64,000 bases of DNA from Chromohalobacter sp. 296-RDG (GTDB lineage Bacteria > Pseudomonadota > Gammaproteobacteria > Pseudomonadales > Halomonadaceae): assembly GCF_029889885.1 (NCBI RefSeq), contig NZ_JARANY010000003.1, positions 90,488 through 154,487 on the forward strand. Reading direction: 5' to 3'. The translations under genes and the position numbers were made by a program. How positions within the stretch are numbered: position 1 is the stretch's first letter; each line of letters begins with the position of its first letter. Below the pieces are notes generated by a model. The model was not told the origin of the DNA and did not search any database. It saw only the letters and a list, made by a program, of their open reading frames with translations. This document shows, one piece after another, positions 9,365 through 18,912 of the stretch.

Positions 9365-10631
9365 CGCCGTATACAATGTATTTCTCGCTGGTGAGGCCTT
9401 CCAGGCCGACGGGCCCACGCGCATGCAGCTTGTCTGTGGAAATGCCGATTTCCGCCCCTAGCCCATATTCGAAGCCGTCGGCGAAGCGAGTCGAGGCATT
9501 GACCATGACCGAGCTGGAGTCGACCTCGGTCAGAAAGCGCCGTGCGTCGGTCAGATTTTCGCTGACGATGGCATCGGTATGGTGCGAGCCATAAGTATTG
9601 ATGTGCGTAATCGCCTCTTCCAACGTATCGACCACGCGAATGGCCACGATCGGCGCAAGGTATTCGCTATACCAGTCATCCTCGGTCACGGCGACAGCGT
9701 CCGCCACCCAGGCCCGCGTCCGCTCGCACGCACGCATCTCGACACCCTTGCGGCGATAGATGTCAGCCAATTCGAGCAGTACCCGGGGCGCCGCCTCGGT
9801 GTGGACCAGCAGCGTTTCCATGGCATTGCAGGGCGAATAACGCTGGGTCTTGGCGTTGTCGGCAATGGCCACCGCCTTGGCCGGATCGGCGGCCTGGTCG
9901 ACATACACATGACAGATGCCATCGAGATGCTTGATCACTGGCACGCGCGCGTCTCTCGAAATGCGTTCGATCAGTCCCTTCCCGCCGCGCGGCACGATGA
10001 CATCGACGAACTCCGGCATGGCGATCAATGTGCCGACCGCTGCACGGTCGGTCGTCGCCACGACTTGCACGCAGGCCTCGTCGAGGTCTGCCGCCTTGAG
10101 CCCTTGTCGGATACAAGCCGCAATGGCGCGGTTGGAATGGATCGCCTCGGAGCCGCCGCGCAAGATCGTGGCATTGCCTGATTTCAAGCACAGGCTGGCG
10201 GCGTCCACGGTCACGTTGGGACGCGATTCGTAGACGATGCCCACCACGCCCAGCGCGACGCGCATCTTGCCCACCTGAAGTCCCGAAGGGAGATAGCGCA
10301 TGTCACGAATCTCACCAATTGGGTCGGACAAGGCAGCCACTTGCCGCAAGCCTTCGATCATCGTGTCGATACGCGCCGGCGTCAGCGCCAGACGATCCAG
10401 CAGTGCCTCGGCGAGGCCGTTGTCGCGTCCCGCCTCTAGATCACGACGATTGGCGGTTTCCAATGTCTCGCGCGCCTCGTCCAGGGCACTCGCCATGGCG
10501 AGTAGCGCGCAGTTCTTTTGCGCGGTAGTCGCGCGGGCCAGAACGCGTGACGCACCACGCGCCCGTTCGCCCATCGCATGCATGTAAGCATCGACGTCGG
10601 CGATCTCGGACTCGGAAGTTTCAAGGGCCAT
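9345..10631 (-). CDS. proA: Gamma-glutamyl phosphate reductase
   Basis: 428 residues from the ATG at 10631, which has AGGAG about 13 bases upstream; the frame extends to 10694 but the family length (about 417) favours the shorter form. Second enzyme of proline synthesis, reducing glutamyl-5-phosphate with NADPH. Visible are [37 protein letters not shown], the catalytic Cys region in [15 protein letters not shown] and [14 protein letters not shown] [13 protein letters not shown]. proB is not adjacent. Proline can be an osmoprotectant in halophiles, though the role here may be only biosynthetic. Confidence 0.96.
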   Translation of the reverse strand: MALETSESEIADVDAYMHAMGERARGASRVLARATTAQKNCALLAMASALDEARETLETANRRDLEAGRDNGLAEALLDRLALTPARIDTMIEGLRQVAALSDPIGEIRDMRYLPSGLQVGKMRVALGVVGIVYESRPNVTVDAASLCLKSGNATILRGGSEAIHSNRAIAACIRQGLKAADLDEACVQVVATTDRAAVGTLIAMPEFVDVIVPRGGKGLIERISRDARVPVIKHLDGICHVYVDQAADPAKAVAIADNAKTQRYSPCNAMETLLVHTEAAPRVLLELADIYRRKGVEMRACERTRAWVADAVAVTEDDWYSEYLAPIVAIRVVDTLEEAITHINTYGSHHTDAIVSENLTDARRFLTEVDSSSVMVNASTRFADGFEYGLGAEIGISTDKLHARGPVGLEGLTSEKYIVYGDGHVRS

Positions 10632-10757
10632 TCGGGCAATTTTCTCCTGGGTATCCGCCGGGAAGCATATGATAATCGGTGCTTTCCGAAGCATGATGGC
10701 AGAGGCACAACGGCTATACTGCCGGCACCGTTGGGAAAGGAATCACTATACGGCACC

Positions 10758-11627
10758 ATGCAGAGCAAATACAAAACACCTCTAACCGGGCTTTTCCTGC
10801 TGGGCACGGGACTGGTGACCATCACCGCCTGGCGGGAAGACGATCCGATCACGCAAGGCCTGCTCATCGCTGCCATTATAGGGTTGACGACGCTTGCGTG
10901 GCGTCACTTATCGCGCCGCGCCTGGACATGGACGGTCCCGTTGTGTGCCTTGCTCTTGCTGGCGCTACTCTGGCATGCGCCGATGACGTACGCCATCGGC
11001 GTATGGCTGTGGCCGATCATGCTGCTCGCACCGCAACCTCGGCCCATGCGCTACGCACTCCTGGTGACCGCCACACTCGGCTGGTGGCACATTCAAGCCC
11101 CCCTGGGTGTGGCACAAACCGCCTTGAGCGGCGCGCTGCTTACCGCCCTCATGGCATTGGGGTTTGCCAAAGCCATCGAACACAACCGCCTACGCCTGGA
11201 ACTGGAACGCCGACACCGCCTGACGCCGGAGAACTCGCTCTGGTCACTCCATCGTCTACGTCAGGACTTGAACGTCGAATGGTCGCGGCGCCAGCGCGAA
11301 AACGTCTACGCGGAGCTGCTGGTAGTGCGTCCGCGGCAACGCGGCCACAATGCGCGACGGCGTCTCAAGGAGCGCCTGGCCGCTCTTATCTACGTCTTCG
11401 AAGGATGTTACCACGTGGATACACAGACCTTTGCGGTACTCCTGATTTCAAAGGACGAGCATCACGCTGCCTTACGTCGTGACGCGATCTCGACCGAGCT
11501 TCAGGAGCACTGCCGTATACGCATCGCGCCCGTCGCCCCCCATCTCGATCCCGTCAAGCTGGGCCATGAACTCTCGGTGCAAGACAGCGGCCTGCATGTT
11601 CGACAGGAGACAACCGACCATGCCTGA
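10758..11627 (+). CDS. Membrane protein with degenerate GGDEF-like cytoplasmic domain
   Basis: 289 residues, not recognised as a named gene. The first ~135 residues hold about six hydrophobic segments; a charged linker (EHNRLRLELERRHRL) leads to a soluble domain of about 130 residues. The order of that domain (LHRLRQDLNVEWSRRQREN, hydrophobic AELLVV strand, then CYHVDTQTFAVLLISKDE near residue 217) resembles a GGDEF fold in which the GGDEF signature is replaced, so diguanylate cyclase activity is unlikely. The ATG at 10758 fits the start of the first helix; upstream open frame overlaps proA antisense. It overlaps the next gene by eight bases. The GGDEF link is inference from pattern. Confidence 0.7.
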   Translation: MQSKYKTPLTGLFLLGTGLVTITAWREDDPITQGLLIAAIIGLTTLAWRHLSRRAWTWTVPLCALLLLALLWHAPMTYAIGVWLWPIMLLAPQPRPMRYALLVTATLGWWHIQAPLGVAQTALSGALLTALMALGFAKAIEHNRLRLELERRHRLTPENSLWSLHRLRQDLNVEWSRRQRENVYAELLVVRPRQRGHNARRRLKERLAALIYVFEGCYHVDTQTFAVLLISKDEHHAALRRDAISTELQEHCRIRIAPVAPHLDPVKLGHELSVQDSGLHVRQETTDHA

Positions 11628-12555
11628 ACGTCTCTCGTCGTCACGCCTGCACGCCGTGGCGTATGCCTGCGGGGCGCTCGTGCTCGCTAGCCTCGCAATC
11701 TGGCACTATCTAATGGGCCATTACCCGCGCATTCTGCCGGCCACCATCCTGGCGCTCATGGTGTCCGCTGCTGCCCTGATGTCAGAAAAAGCTTACGCTC
11801 GCCGGCTACCTGTCTATCTGGTGCTGATCAGCGGCTATCTGGCAATTGCCGTGGAAGCGCCTTACCTCGAGGCGTCCGGCGCACTCTGGATGGGAATCCC
11901 CCCGATACTCGCCACGCTGCTATTACCACCTGGTGCCGCGCTACTCCTCAACGTGTTACTAGCGCCCATGTGGCTGTTCCTGGTCACCCCTGTGCTATCG
12001 ATGCCCACGGGTGGTCTGCAGTACTTCACGCTGGTCATCATCTCGATACTGCCTCTCGGGTGGTACATGCAACAGGCCCGCCTGCTCAAGACCACCGACC
12101 AGCTCGATACGCAAAGCGGTATGCTATCGCGCGACGACCTCAGCGAACGACTTATCGCTGAGGTCGCCCGCGCCCGCATATTGAACCAATCGCTGAGTGC
12201 ACTAGTCATTCATTTACCTCAGCTCGACATGGCCAACGAGCAGTTCGGCCAAACGGCACAAGACACGCTATTGACGACCTTCTGTGAGGTGGTACAACGC
12301 AACTCTCGACGTGGTGATGCCATGGGCCGGCATCGCCATAGCGTCTTTTGGCTGCTGCTTGCCGACACGGGAGAGGCCGGCGCCCTCATCGTCCGTGAGC
12401 GCTTGACGCATGCGCTCGGGGAAACGCCGCTCCCCGAAATCGGTACCCTCGAGGCCCAAGCTCGTATTTGCCGCCTGGCGGATGACGAATACGCCGAACG
12501 TTTCGAGCAACGGCTGATCAAGGGTGGACTCAACTTGCTGGAGCCCGATACTTGA
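11620..12555 (+). CDS. Membrane protein with degenerate GGDEF domain
   Basis: 311 residues. About six hydrophobic segments (residues 10-175), then a soluble domain starting DTQSGMLSRDDLSERL, which matches the D-x-LTGLxNR entry of GGDEF domains. The spacing continues normally (SALVIHLPQLDMANEQFGQ, then DTLLTTFCEVVQRNSRRGD), but where R-x-GGDEF-x should lie there is GRHRHSVFWLLL (about 235-246). No I-site RxxD is evident. This is a GGDEF fold without cyclase residues, perhaps a sensor or c-di-GMP-independent regulator. Overlaps the upstream gene by eight bases and the downstream DedA-PAP2 gene by four, so the three form one translationally coupled unit. Confidence 0.75.
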   Translation: MPERLSSSRLHAVAYACGALVLASLAIWHYLMGHYPRILPATILALMVSAAALMSEKAYARRLPVYLVLISGYLAIAVEAPYLEASGALWMGIPPILATLLLPPGAALLLNVLLAPMWLFLVTPVLSMPTGGLQYFTLVIISILPLGWYMQQARLLKTTDQLDTQSGMLSRDDLSERLIAEVARARILNQSLSALVIHLPQLDMANEQFGQTAQDTLLTTFCEVVQRNSRRGDAMGRHRHSVFWLLLADTGEAGALIVRERLTHALGETPLPEIGTLEAQARICRLADDEYAERFEQRLIKGGLNLLEPDT

Positions 12556-13961
12556 ACGTGACCGAGTGGCTGTACCAATTTTCCCCCTCGCCGACATTAC
12601 TGATCTTGATCGTGCTGCTGGTGGCGTTGCTCGAGTCGCTCGCCGTGGTTGGTCTGCTGGTGCCCGGCATCGTGCTACTGACGGCCGCCGCATCATTGGC
12701 CGGACATCAACACCTTCCCCTCCCGTTATTGCTGGCGGCGGCCTTTGCGGGCGCGACCCTCGGTGATGGCCTGAGCTTCTGGCTGGGCTATTCTCAGCGC
12801 GAACGCATGCATCGACTATGGCCGTTCACCCGTCACCCCGAATGGCTGGCGCGCGGCATCGATTTCTTCAAGCGCTATGGTGATTTTTCCATCCTCTTCG
12901 GTCGCTTCGTGGGACCGGTACGCCCCATCGTGCCGATGGTCGCCGGCATGCTGCACATGTCGACATGGCGCTTTGTCACCGTCAATGTCGCGTCCGCCCT
13001 GCTTTGGGCACCCGCCTACCTATTGCCCGGCTATCTGCTCGGCCATTCATGGGACAAACTACTCGCCTTACCTGAAAGCAGCGAACGATGGCTCGTCACC
13101 CTGGGACTCATCCTGATAACACTGGGGGTGGGGTTTTCCTGGTTTCGTCATCATCTCGGACGCGGCGGCTGGGTCTACATGCGCCTGGCCCGTTTTTCCC
13201 GTGCGACACCGCGTCGGCGACGCCTATGGCTGGCCCTGGGCGCCGCTCACCCGCGCAACGAGATCCCTCTGGCGTCGCTCGCACTTCTCGTGGTCAGCCT
13301 GATCGCACTCTGTGGATGGACGCTCTGGGTACTCGAGCACCCCGCGCCTTCGTTGCCGATGGACCGACAGATCCAGACATTGCTGGCGCCCCTCGCGGGT
13401 AGCGAGCTAGCGGAGTTCAGTACCTTCATGGCGCTGAGCGGGGATGCCCTGGGCATCATAGCGCTGACCACGCCATGGCTGACGTGGCTACTGCTTTCAC
13501 GGCGTATCGCAGCCTTCGTGCATATCAGTAGCGCATTGGCGGGTGTCGGGTTTGCCAACCTGGTCTTCAAGCACCTCGCCGGGCGGGCTCGCCCCGATAC
13601 ACCGGACTATCTCATGGGATCGTTTTCTTACCCCAGCGCCCATACCTCGACGAGTGTCGTGTTGATCGGCCTGGCGGCAGCGTTCACGGCCGAGGCGCTG
13701 CCCGCGCAAAGACGGATGTGGGCCTACTGGGGGGCGACGCTGATATGCCTGCCGATGGCCCTGTCACGCCTTGTACTTGGCGTGCATTGGGCCAGCGACC
13801 TGATCGGTGGCGCGCTTCTCGGTCTGGTGGTGTGCGCCATCACGCGCCTCAGCTATCAGCGCTTCGTACACGTACCGATCACGCCCTGCCCCTGGGCACC
13901 GCTGGTCGTTGCCTCCTTGCTGTTGCTAACGGCACGCATTGTCTGGCTACCCTACGTCTAG
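12552..13961 (+). CDS. DedA-PAP2 fusion membrane protein
   Basis: 469 residues from TTG 12552 (TTGA overlap with the previous stop; GGAG eight bases upstream; GTG at 12558 is an alternative). Residues ~1-200 are a DedA/SNARE-associated domain (ESLAVVGLLVPGIVLL, then the FGRFVGPVRPIVPMVAGM block). Residues ~235-469 are a PAP2 phosphatase with its three motifs: KHLAGRARPD, PSAHTSTSV and SRLVLGVHWASD. DedA proteins move lipids such as undecaprenyl phosphate, and PAP2 enzymes dephosphorylate undecaprenyl pyrophosphate or phosphatidate. A fused carrier-recycling unit is a reasonable inference, not proven. Confidence 0.93.
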   Translation: MNVTEWLYQFSPSPTLLILIVLLVALLESLAVVGLLVPGIVLLTAAASLAGHQHLPLPLLLAAAFAGATLGDGLSFWLGYSQRERMHRLWPFTRHPEWLARGIDFFKRYGDFSILFGRFVGPVRPIVPMVAGMLHMSTWRFVTVNVASALLWAPAYLLPGYLLGHSWDKLLALPESSERWLVTLGLILITLGVGFSWFRHHLGRGGWVYMRLARFSRATPRRRRLWLALGAAHPRNEIPLASLALLVVSLIALCGWTLWVLEHPAPSLPMDRQIQTLLAPLAGSELAEFSTFMALSGDALGIIALTTPWLTWLLLSRRIAAFVHISSALAGVGFANLVFKHLAGRARPDTPDYLMGSFSYPSAHTSTSVVLIGLAAAFTAEALPAQRRMWAYWGATLICLPMALSRLVLGVHWASDLIGGALLGLVVCAITRLSYQRFVHVPITPCPWAPLVVASLLLLTARIVWLPYV

Positions 13962-13986
13962 GCGGAGGCCCCGCGACGGAGAACGT

Positions 13987-14610
13987 TCAGCCCAACGCCA
14001 GCCAGATGCCGACGCCCACCATCAGACTGCCCGCCACCCGATTCAGCAAGCGCACGTTGCCGTCGCGACGCAGGAAGCGACTGGCGGTGCGACCGCCACC
14101 GGCATAGATCAGCAAGCAGGTCAGCTCCAGGCTGAGAATCACCCCTACCAAGACCGCCAGTTGCGGTGCCATCGGCCGACCGGCGTCCAGAAAGGGCGGC
14201 AGCAGTGCGATGAAGAACGCCCAGCCCTTGGGATTGGCGACCGCCGTGACGAACCCCTGAACCACCAACTGCAACGACGACACGCTGGGCGCTGCATCGT
14301 TGGCGTCCGGGATCGCCATGCGCCCCTTGGAACGCCACATCATCACGCCAAGATAGATCAGGTAGGCGCCCCCGAGCCACTTGAAGGCCGCGAATATCTC
14401 GGGGTAGCGCAGCATTAGCGTCGCCACGCCGATCACCGCCGAGACCGCTACCAGGCCGACACCCACCAGCTCGCCGAGCATCATCCACAGGGCGCGGCGC
14501 ACGCCTATCGTCATGCCCAGTGTCATGGAAAGCGTCATGCACATGCCCGGTGTCAACGAGACCATGAAAAAGGTAGGTACGAAGACCGACAATACTGACA
14601 AGTTGATCAT
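13987..14610 (-). CDS. LysE/RhtB-family amino acid exporter
   Basis: 207 residues with six hydrophobic segments. The N-terminal FFMVSLTPGMCMTLSMTLG and the KWLGGAYLIYLGVMMWRS stretch are typical of RhtB-type exporters, as is QGFVTAVANPKGWAFFIALL. Substrate cannot be read from sequence; the family exports amino acids such as homoserine, threonine or leucine. The start overlaps the ubiX stop by four bases, so it is probably read from the mpl-ubiX transcript. Confidence 0.9.
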   Translation of the reverse strand: MINLSVLSVFVPTFFMVSLTPGMCMTLSMTLGMTIGVRRALWMMLGELVGVGLVAVSAVIGVATLMLRYPEIFAAFKWLGGAYLIYLGVMMWRSKGRMAIPDANDAAPSVSSLQLVVQGFVTAVANPKGWAFFIALLPPFLDAGRPMAPQLAVLVGVILSLELTCLLIYAGGGRTASRFLRRDGNVRLLNRVAGSLMVGVGIWLALG

Positions 14611-15233
14611 GTCGACTCCCCCCAGCGCGGCATCAACGTGTGAGCGATGTCCAACTGGTTGAGAATCCGTGCCACGATGAAGTCGATCATGTCATCGAGT
14701 GTCTGCGGACGATGATAGAACCCCGGCGCTGCGGGGAGTATCACTGCCCCCATGCGGGTCAGCGTCAGCATGTGCTCGAGATGAATGGCCGAAAACGGTG
14801 TCTCGCGAGGCACGAGAATGAGCTGGCGACGCTCCTTGAGTGCCACGTCTGCGGCGCGTTCGATCAGGTTGTTGCTCGCGCCTGTGGCGACCGCTGACAG
14901 GGTGCCGGTCGAACAAGGGCAAATCACCATGGCGCTCGGCGCGCCGGAACCCGAGGCCACGGGCGCCATCCAGTCCTCACGGGCGAAGCAGCGAATCTGC
15001 CCCGGCACGGCACCGCTTCGCTCTCTCAACGCCTCGCTCAGACGCTCGGGATTTGACGGCAAACTCACGTCGGTTTCGGTGGCGATCACCATCTGCGCAG
15101 CTTTGGAGATCAGCACCAGGACCCGATGGCGTGCCGCCACCAGGCAATCGATGAGTCGCAATCCGTATTGCGCGCCGGAAGCACCCGTCAACGCCACCGT
15201 CACGGGTTTCTGGAACATCGTCTCATCCGCCAT
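14607..15233 (-). CDS. ubiX: Flavin prenyltransferase UbiX
   Basis: 208 residues. Makes prenylated FMN, the cofactor of the UbiD decarboxylase in ubiquinone synthesis. Features: VALTGASGAQYGLRLIDCLV (FMN-binding N-terminus), VICPCSTGTLSAVATGAS, NNLIERAADVALKERR and LILVPRETPFSAIHLEHMLTL. I chose the ATG at 15233, which overlaps the mpl stop by 11 bases and has GAGGTG just upstream; an ATG at 15218 is possible. ubiD is not in the window. Confidence 0.95.
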   Translation of the reverse strand: MADETMFQKPVTVALTGASGAQYGLRLIDCLVAARHRVLVLISKAAQMVIATETDVSLPSNPERLSEALRERSGAVPGQIRCFAREDWMAPVASGSGAPSAMVICPCSTGTLSAVATGASNNLIERAADVALKERRQLILVPRETPFSAIHLEHMLTLTRMGAVILPAAPGFYHRPQTLDDMIDFIVARILNQLDIAHTLMPRWGEST

Positions 15234-16593
15234 GCCGCACCTCCAGCGCCGCAAGCAATTTCTCGTGGATGCCCTCGAAGGCACCGTTCGACATCACCAC
15301 GATACGATCACCCGGCATGGCATCGGCGATCACCGCCGCCACCAGGGTGTCGATGTCATCGCATACCGCTGCAGGAACAGGACAAGCGTCGGCCAGGGTG
15401 TCCAGCGACCATGACAGCGTCGGCGGCTGGTACCACCAGACGCGATCCGCCGCCGCGACACTTGTCGACAAACGTTCATGCATGGCTCCTAGGCGCATGG
15501 TGTTGGAACGTGGCTCGACCACCGCCAGTAAACGCCCCGGGTGCGTTCCCGCCCCCAGGCCTTTGAGCGTGGCGGCGATGGCCGTGGGATGGTGAGCAAA
15601 ATCGTCGATCACCTGAATACCGCCGACCTCACCACGGACTTCCTGACGCCGCCGGGGCGATTCGAAACGCGATAACGCCGCTGCGGCCTCCTCCAGCGCT
15701 ACACCGCATGCCGCAGCGGACGCCAGAGCCGCCACCGCGTTGGCGATATTATGGCGCCCGCTCAGCGCCCATTCGACAGACGCATGATGCTCGCCGTGAC
15801 GCACCTCGAAATGGCGTCCATCGTCGCTGAGCATGCGCCATTGCCAGGCGGCTTCGCCTCCCTCGCCGAAGCGGACGACAGGGCTCCAGCAACCTTGCGC
15901 CAGTACACGCGCGAGCGCCGGCTCTCCAGCCGCCACGATCAACTGGCCATTACCGGGCACGGTGCGCACCAGATGATGAAACTGACGCTCGATGGCGGCC
16001 AAATCAGGAAAGATATCCGCGTGATCGAACTCGAGATTGCCCAGCACCGCGACATCCGGGCGGTAATGGACAAACTTGGAGCGCTTGTCGAAGAACGCCG
16101 TATCGTATTCATCCGCCTCGACCACGAACGGCGCACCGGGCTCTCCTAAACGCGAGGACACGCCCAGGTTGCGCGGAACGCCGCCAATCAAGAAGCCCGG
16201 CGCGTGGCCGGCCGCTTCCATGATCCATGTCAACAGACTGGCGGTCGTGGTCTTGCCGTGAGTCCCCGCCACCGCCACTACTTGCCGCCCAGGCAAGACA
16301 TGCTCGGCCAGCCATTGCGGCCCCGACACATAAGGCAGTTTAGCGTTGAGGACCGCCTCTACCTCGGGGTTGCCGCGCGACAGGGCATTACCGATGATCA
16401 CCACGTCAGGACGCGGCATCAGATTGTCGGCGGTATAACCTTCACAGAGCGCGATCCCCGCGTCCTCGAGCTGCGTGCTCATCGGTGGATATACATTGGC
16501 GTCCGAACCACTGACATGATGATCAAGGGCCCTGGCCAAGCGCGCCAGACTGCCCATGAACGTACCGCAAACCCCTAGAATATGGACGTGCAT
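15223..16593 (-). CDS. mpl: UDP-N-acetylmuramate:L-alanyl-gamma-D-glutamyl-meso-diaminopimelate ligase
   Basis: 456 residues. Recycles the murein tripeptide by joining it directly to UDP-MurNAc. Mur-ligase order is clear: the N-terminal HVHILGVCGTFMGSLARLAR (Mpl-type nucleotide site), P-loop AVAGTHGKTTTASLLTWIM, VVEADEYDTAFFDKRSKFVH, LGNLEFDHADIF and DDFAHHPTAIAATL. The meso-DAP peptide specificity fits a Gram-negative wall. It is divergent from the phosphofructokinase gene, with 142 bases between them. Confidence 0.96.
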   Translation of the reverse strand: MHVHILGVCGTFMGSLARLARALDHHVSGSDANVYPPMSTQLEDAGIALCEGYTADNLMPRPDVVIIGNALSRGNPEVEAVLNAKLPYVSGPQWLAEHVLPGRQVVAVAGTHGKTTTASLLTWIMEAAGHAPGFLIGGVPRNLGVSSRLGEPGAPFVVEADEYDTAFFDKRSKFVHYRPDVAVLGNLEFDHADIFPDLAAIERQFHHLVRTVPGNGQLIVAAGEPALARVLAQGCWSPVVRFGEGGEAAWQWRMLSDDGRHFEVRHGEHHASVEWALSGRHNIANAVAALASAAACGVALEEAAAALSRFESPRRRQEVRGEVGGIQVIDDFAHHPTAIAATLKGLGAGTHPGRLLAVVEPRSNTMRLGAMHERLSTSVAAADRVWWYQPPTLSWSLDTLADACPVPAAVCDDIDTLVAAVIADAMPGDRIVVMSNGAFEGIHEKLLAALEVRHGG

Positions 16594-16735
16594 CTAAGCC
16601 TCCTGCCATGATGCCGCGAGACTAGCATGACACCGCGCGACCCACCAGCCGAATGCCTTGGCATAGGCATCGCAGGCCGATGTCGGCTATCATTCGCCCC
16701 TTCATGCGCCCAGACTCAGGAGCACGAGAAGCCCC

Positions 16736-17995
16736 ATGGCCCAGCACAATGCCTTTTACGCCCAATCCGGTGGCGTCACCGCCGTCATCAACGCCAGCGC
16801 CTGCGGCGTCATCGAAACCTGTCGTCGCCACTCGGACAAGATCGGCAAGGTCTACGCCGGCCATAACGGCATCATCGGCGCCCTGACCGAAGACCTGATC
16901 GATGTCTCCCAGGAAAGCGACGAAGCGATTGCCGCACTACGCCACACCCCGGGCGGCGCCTTCGGCTCCTGCCGTTACAAGCTCAAGGACATCGAAACCC
17001 ACCGCACGCAATACGAGCGTCTCATCGAGGTCTTCAAGGCGCATGACATCCGCTACTTCTTCTACAACGGCGGCGGCGACAGCGCCGATACTTGCCTCAA
17101 GGTCTCACAACTCTCCGAGAAGATGGGCTACCCGCTGACCGCAATTCACGTGCCCAAGACCGTCGATAACGACTTGCCGATCACCGACAATTCTCCCGGC
17201 TTCGGCAGCGTGGCCAAGTACATCGCCACCTCGACCCGGGAAACGGCGCTGGACATCGCCTCGATGTGCGCCACTTCCACCAAGGTCTTCGTGCTCGAAG
17301 TCATGGGGCGCCATGCCGGCTGGATCGCTGCAGCCGGCGCGCTGGCAGGCAATGGCGAAGGCGAGCCTCCCCACCTGGTCATCTTCCCCGAGCTGCCCTT
17401 TCAGCGCGCGCAGGTCATGCAACGCGTCGATGAGGCCGTCAAGCAATACGGCTACTGCGTCATCGTCGTCTCCGAGGGCGCTCACTACGAGGACGGCACC
17501 TTCCTCGCCGACGCCGGCAACACCGACGCCTTCGGCCACCGCCAGCTGGGCGGCGTGGCGCCGACGCTCGCGGGGATGGTCAAGCAGGATCTGGGCTACA
17601 AGTATCACTGGGCGGTCGCCGACTACCTGCAACGCGCGGCGCGCCACCTGGCCTCCAAGACCGATGTCGAGCAAGCCTATGCCGTGGGCCAGAAGGCCGT
17701 CGAGCTGGCTCTGGACGGCAAGAACGCCATGATGCCGACCATCAAGCGCGTCAGCGAAACGCCTTACGAATGGCGTATCGAAGCGGCGCCGCTGGCGGAA
17801 GTGGCCAACAAGGAAAAGTTCATGCCCCGCGAGTACATTCGCGAGGACGGCTTCGGCATCACCGAAGCGGGACGGCGTTATCTCTCGCCGCTGATCCAGG
17901 GCGAAGATTTCCCACCGTTCGAAAACGGCCTGCCTAAGGTGGCCACGCTCGAAAAGATCAAGGTCGCACGCAAGTTGCCCACCTTCGAGTTCTGA
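16736..17995 (+). CDS. pfp: Pyrophosphate-dependent 6-phosphofructokinase
   Basis: 419 residues. Reversibly phosphorylates fructose 6-phosphate using pyrophosphate. The donor-determining positions point to PPi: FFYNGGGDSADT has Asp115 where ATP enzymes have Gly, and HVPKTVDNDLP has Lys141 where ATP enzymes have Gly. EVMGRHAGWIAAAGALA is the fructose 6-phosphate site. The GAGCACGAG stretch upstream of ATG 16736 gives a modest ribosome binding site. In organisms that degrade glucose by the Entner-Doudoroff route, such an enzyme can serve gluconeogenesis; that is inference here. Confidence 0.93.
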   Translation: MAQHNAFYAQSGGVTAVINASACGVIETCRRHSDKIGKVYAGHNGIIGALTEDLIDVSQESDEAIAALRHTPGGAFGSCRYKLKDIETHRTQYERLIEVFKAHDIRYFFYNGGGDSADTCLKVSQLSEKMGYPLTAIHVPKTVDNDLPITDNSPGFGSVAKYIATSTRETALDIASMCATSTKVFVLEVMGRHAGWIAAAGALAGNGEGEPPHLVIFPELPFQRAQVMQRVDEAVKQYGYCVIVVSEGAHYEDGTFLADAGNTDAFGHRQLGGVAPTLAGMVKQDLGYKYHWAVADYLQRAARHLASKTDVEQAYAVGQKAVELALDGKNAMMPTIKRVSETPYEWRIEAAPLAEVANKEKFMPREYIREDGFGITEAGRRYLSPLIQGEDFPPFENGLPKVATLEKIKVARKLPTFEF

Positions 17996-18033
17996 AGAAA
18001 CACGGTCCAAAGGCTTCTTCCGCCCTTCACGAC

Positions 18034-18063
18034 AGCGTCCGGCTTGGTATCAAGCCGGACGCT
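18034..18063 (+). terminator. Hairpin after pfp
   Basis: Perfect 13-base arms AGCGTCCGGCTTG (18034-18046) and CAAGCCGGACGCT (18051-18063) with loop GTAT. No T-run follows, so termination strength is uncertain. It lies between pfp and a convergent gene. Confidence 0.65.
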
Positions 18064-18120
18064 CATCATGACGTATCATATACTGCGACTAACGACTCGC
18101 GACGCCGAAATATCGGCGCC

Positions 18121-18666
18121 TCATGACGCCGACACTTCTCCCCAGCGCGGCTTGCCATCGCGCATCAGGACACGCTCACCCTCGGGTCTTTCGTCGAGTC
18201 TGGCCTCATGTACCTGGCCATTTGTCCGGTACTGAACCTTGAAGCCCATGGTTTCTTTTTGCGTGTCGGTCACGGTCTCGCATCGCTGCTGCGTGCTCGT
18301 ATAGGTGTCGCCACTCTGCAAGCGCTCCTGCACCTTGTTTCCGGCATAGCCACCGCCAAGTGCACCGGCCACGGTTGCCAACGTCTTGCCGCTTCCACCA
18401 CCGACTTGATTGCCGACCACGCCGCCCACCAGGCCGCCGATAGCCGACCCCGCCAACTGGTTCTCATCCTGAACGGACCGGCGCTTGGTGACGGTCACAT
18501 CGCGGCAGACCTCACGTGGCACTTGCCGTGTTTCGACGATAGGTTCGACATTGACGATATCGGCGTACTCGGGACCATTGTCACTGCCTTGGTAAGCCCC
18601 GATCGCTACGCCCCCCGCAATGCCCATTACCGCAATTACACCGCCAATGATGATGGGCTTATTCAT
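18121..18666 (-). CDS. Glycine-zipper 2TM-domain envelope protein
   Basis: 181 residues from ATG 18666, preceded by a perfect AAGGAGG seven bases upstream; the longer frame has no such signal. An N-terminal membrane segment (PIIIGGVIAVMGIAGGVAIG) anchors it. The central LAGSAIGGLVGGVVGNQVGG and TLATVAGALGGGYAGNKVQE stretches are the glycine zipper of the SlyB/PcpL-like 2TM family. A Cys pair (VCRDV, QRCETV) may form a disulfide. A periplasmic or outer-membrane-facing structural role is likely; function is not known. Confidence 0.85.
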   Translation of the reverse strand: MNKPIIIGGVIAVMGIAGGVAIGAYQGSDNGPEYADIVNVEPIVETRQVPREVCRDVTVTKRRSVQDENQLAGSAIGGLVGGVVGNQVGGGSGKTLATVAGALGGGYAGNKVQERLQSGDTYTSTQQRCETVTDTQKETMGFKVQYRTNGQVHEARLDERPEGERVLMRDGKPRWGEVSAS

Positions 18667-18912
18667 TTCTCGCCTCCTTGTTTGCACGCGACGCTCGAGA
18701 CACCCCGCCGACCTCCTGTCAGTGGCTTGGTGCATCGAACCATGGCTATCGCGCCTACTCGGTAAGCGATGTGTGACTGAGACGGAGTGAATGTTACACG
18801 AAGTACAGGATGGATGGGAGCGCAGCGAGCATTGACGAACAGCATTTCCACATTACCTGCGCATTTACTCCTACTCGTTGCCATTCGCCGACAGCAGACG
18901 CATTGCCAGGAC

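Noticed and set aside
10578..10757. Upstream extension of the first membrane protein overlapping proA
   Set aside because: The extra residues are not membrane-like and lie antisense to proA; the ATG at 10758 begins the first helix.
18667..18912. Possible short gene between moeB and the glycine-zipper gene
   Set aside because: No open frame with a ribosome site or plausible product; it is best taken as the promoter region of the latter.
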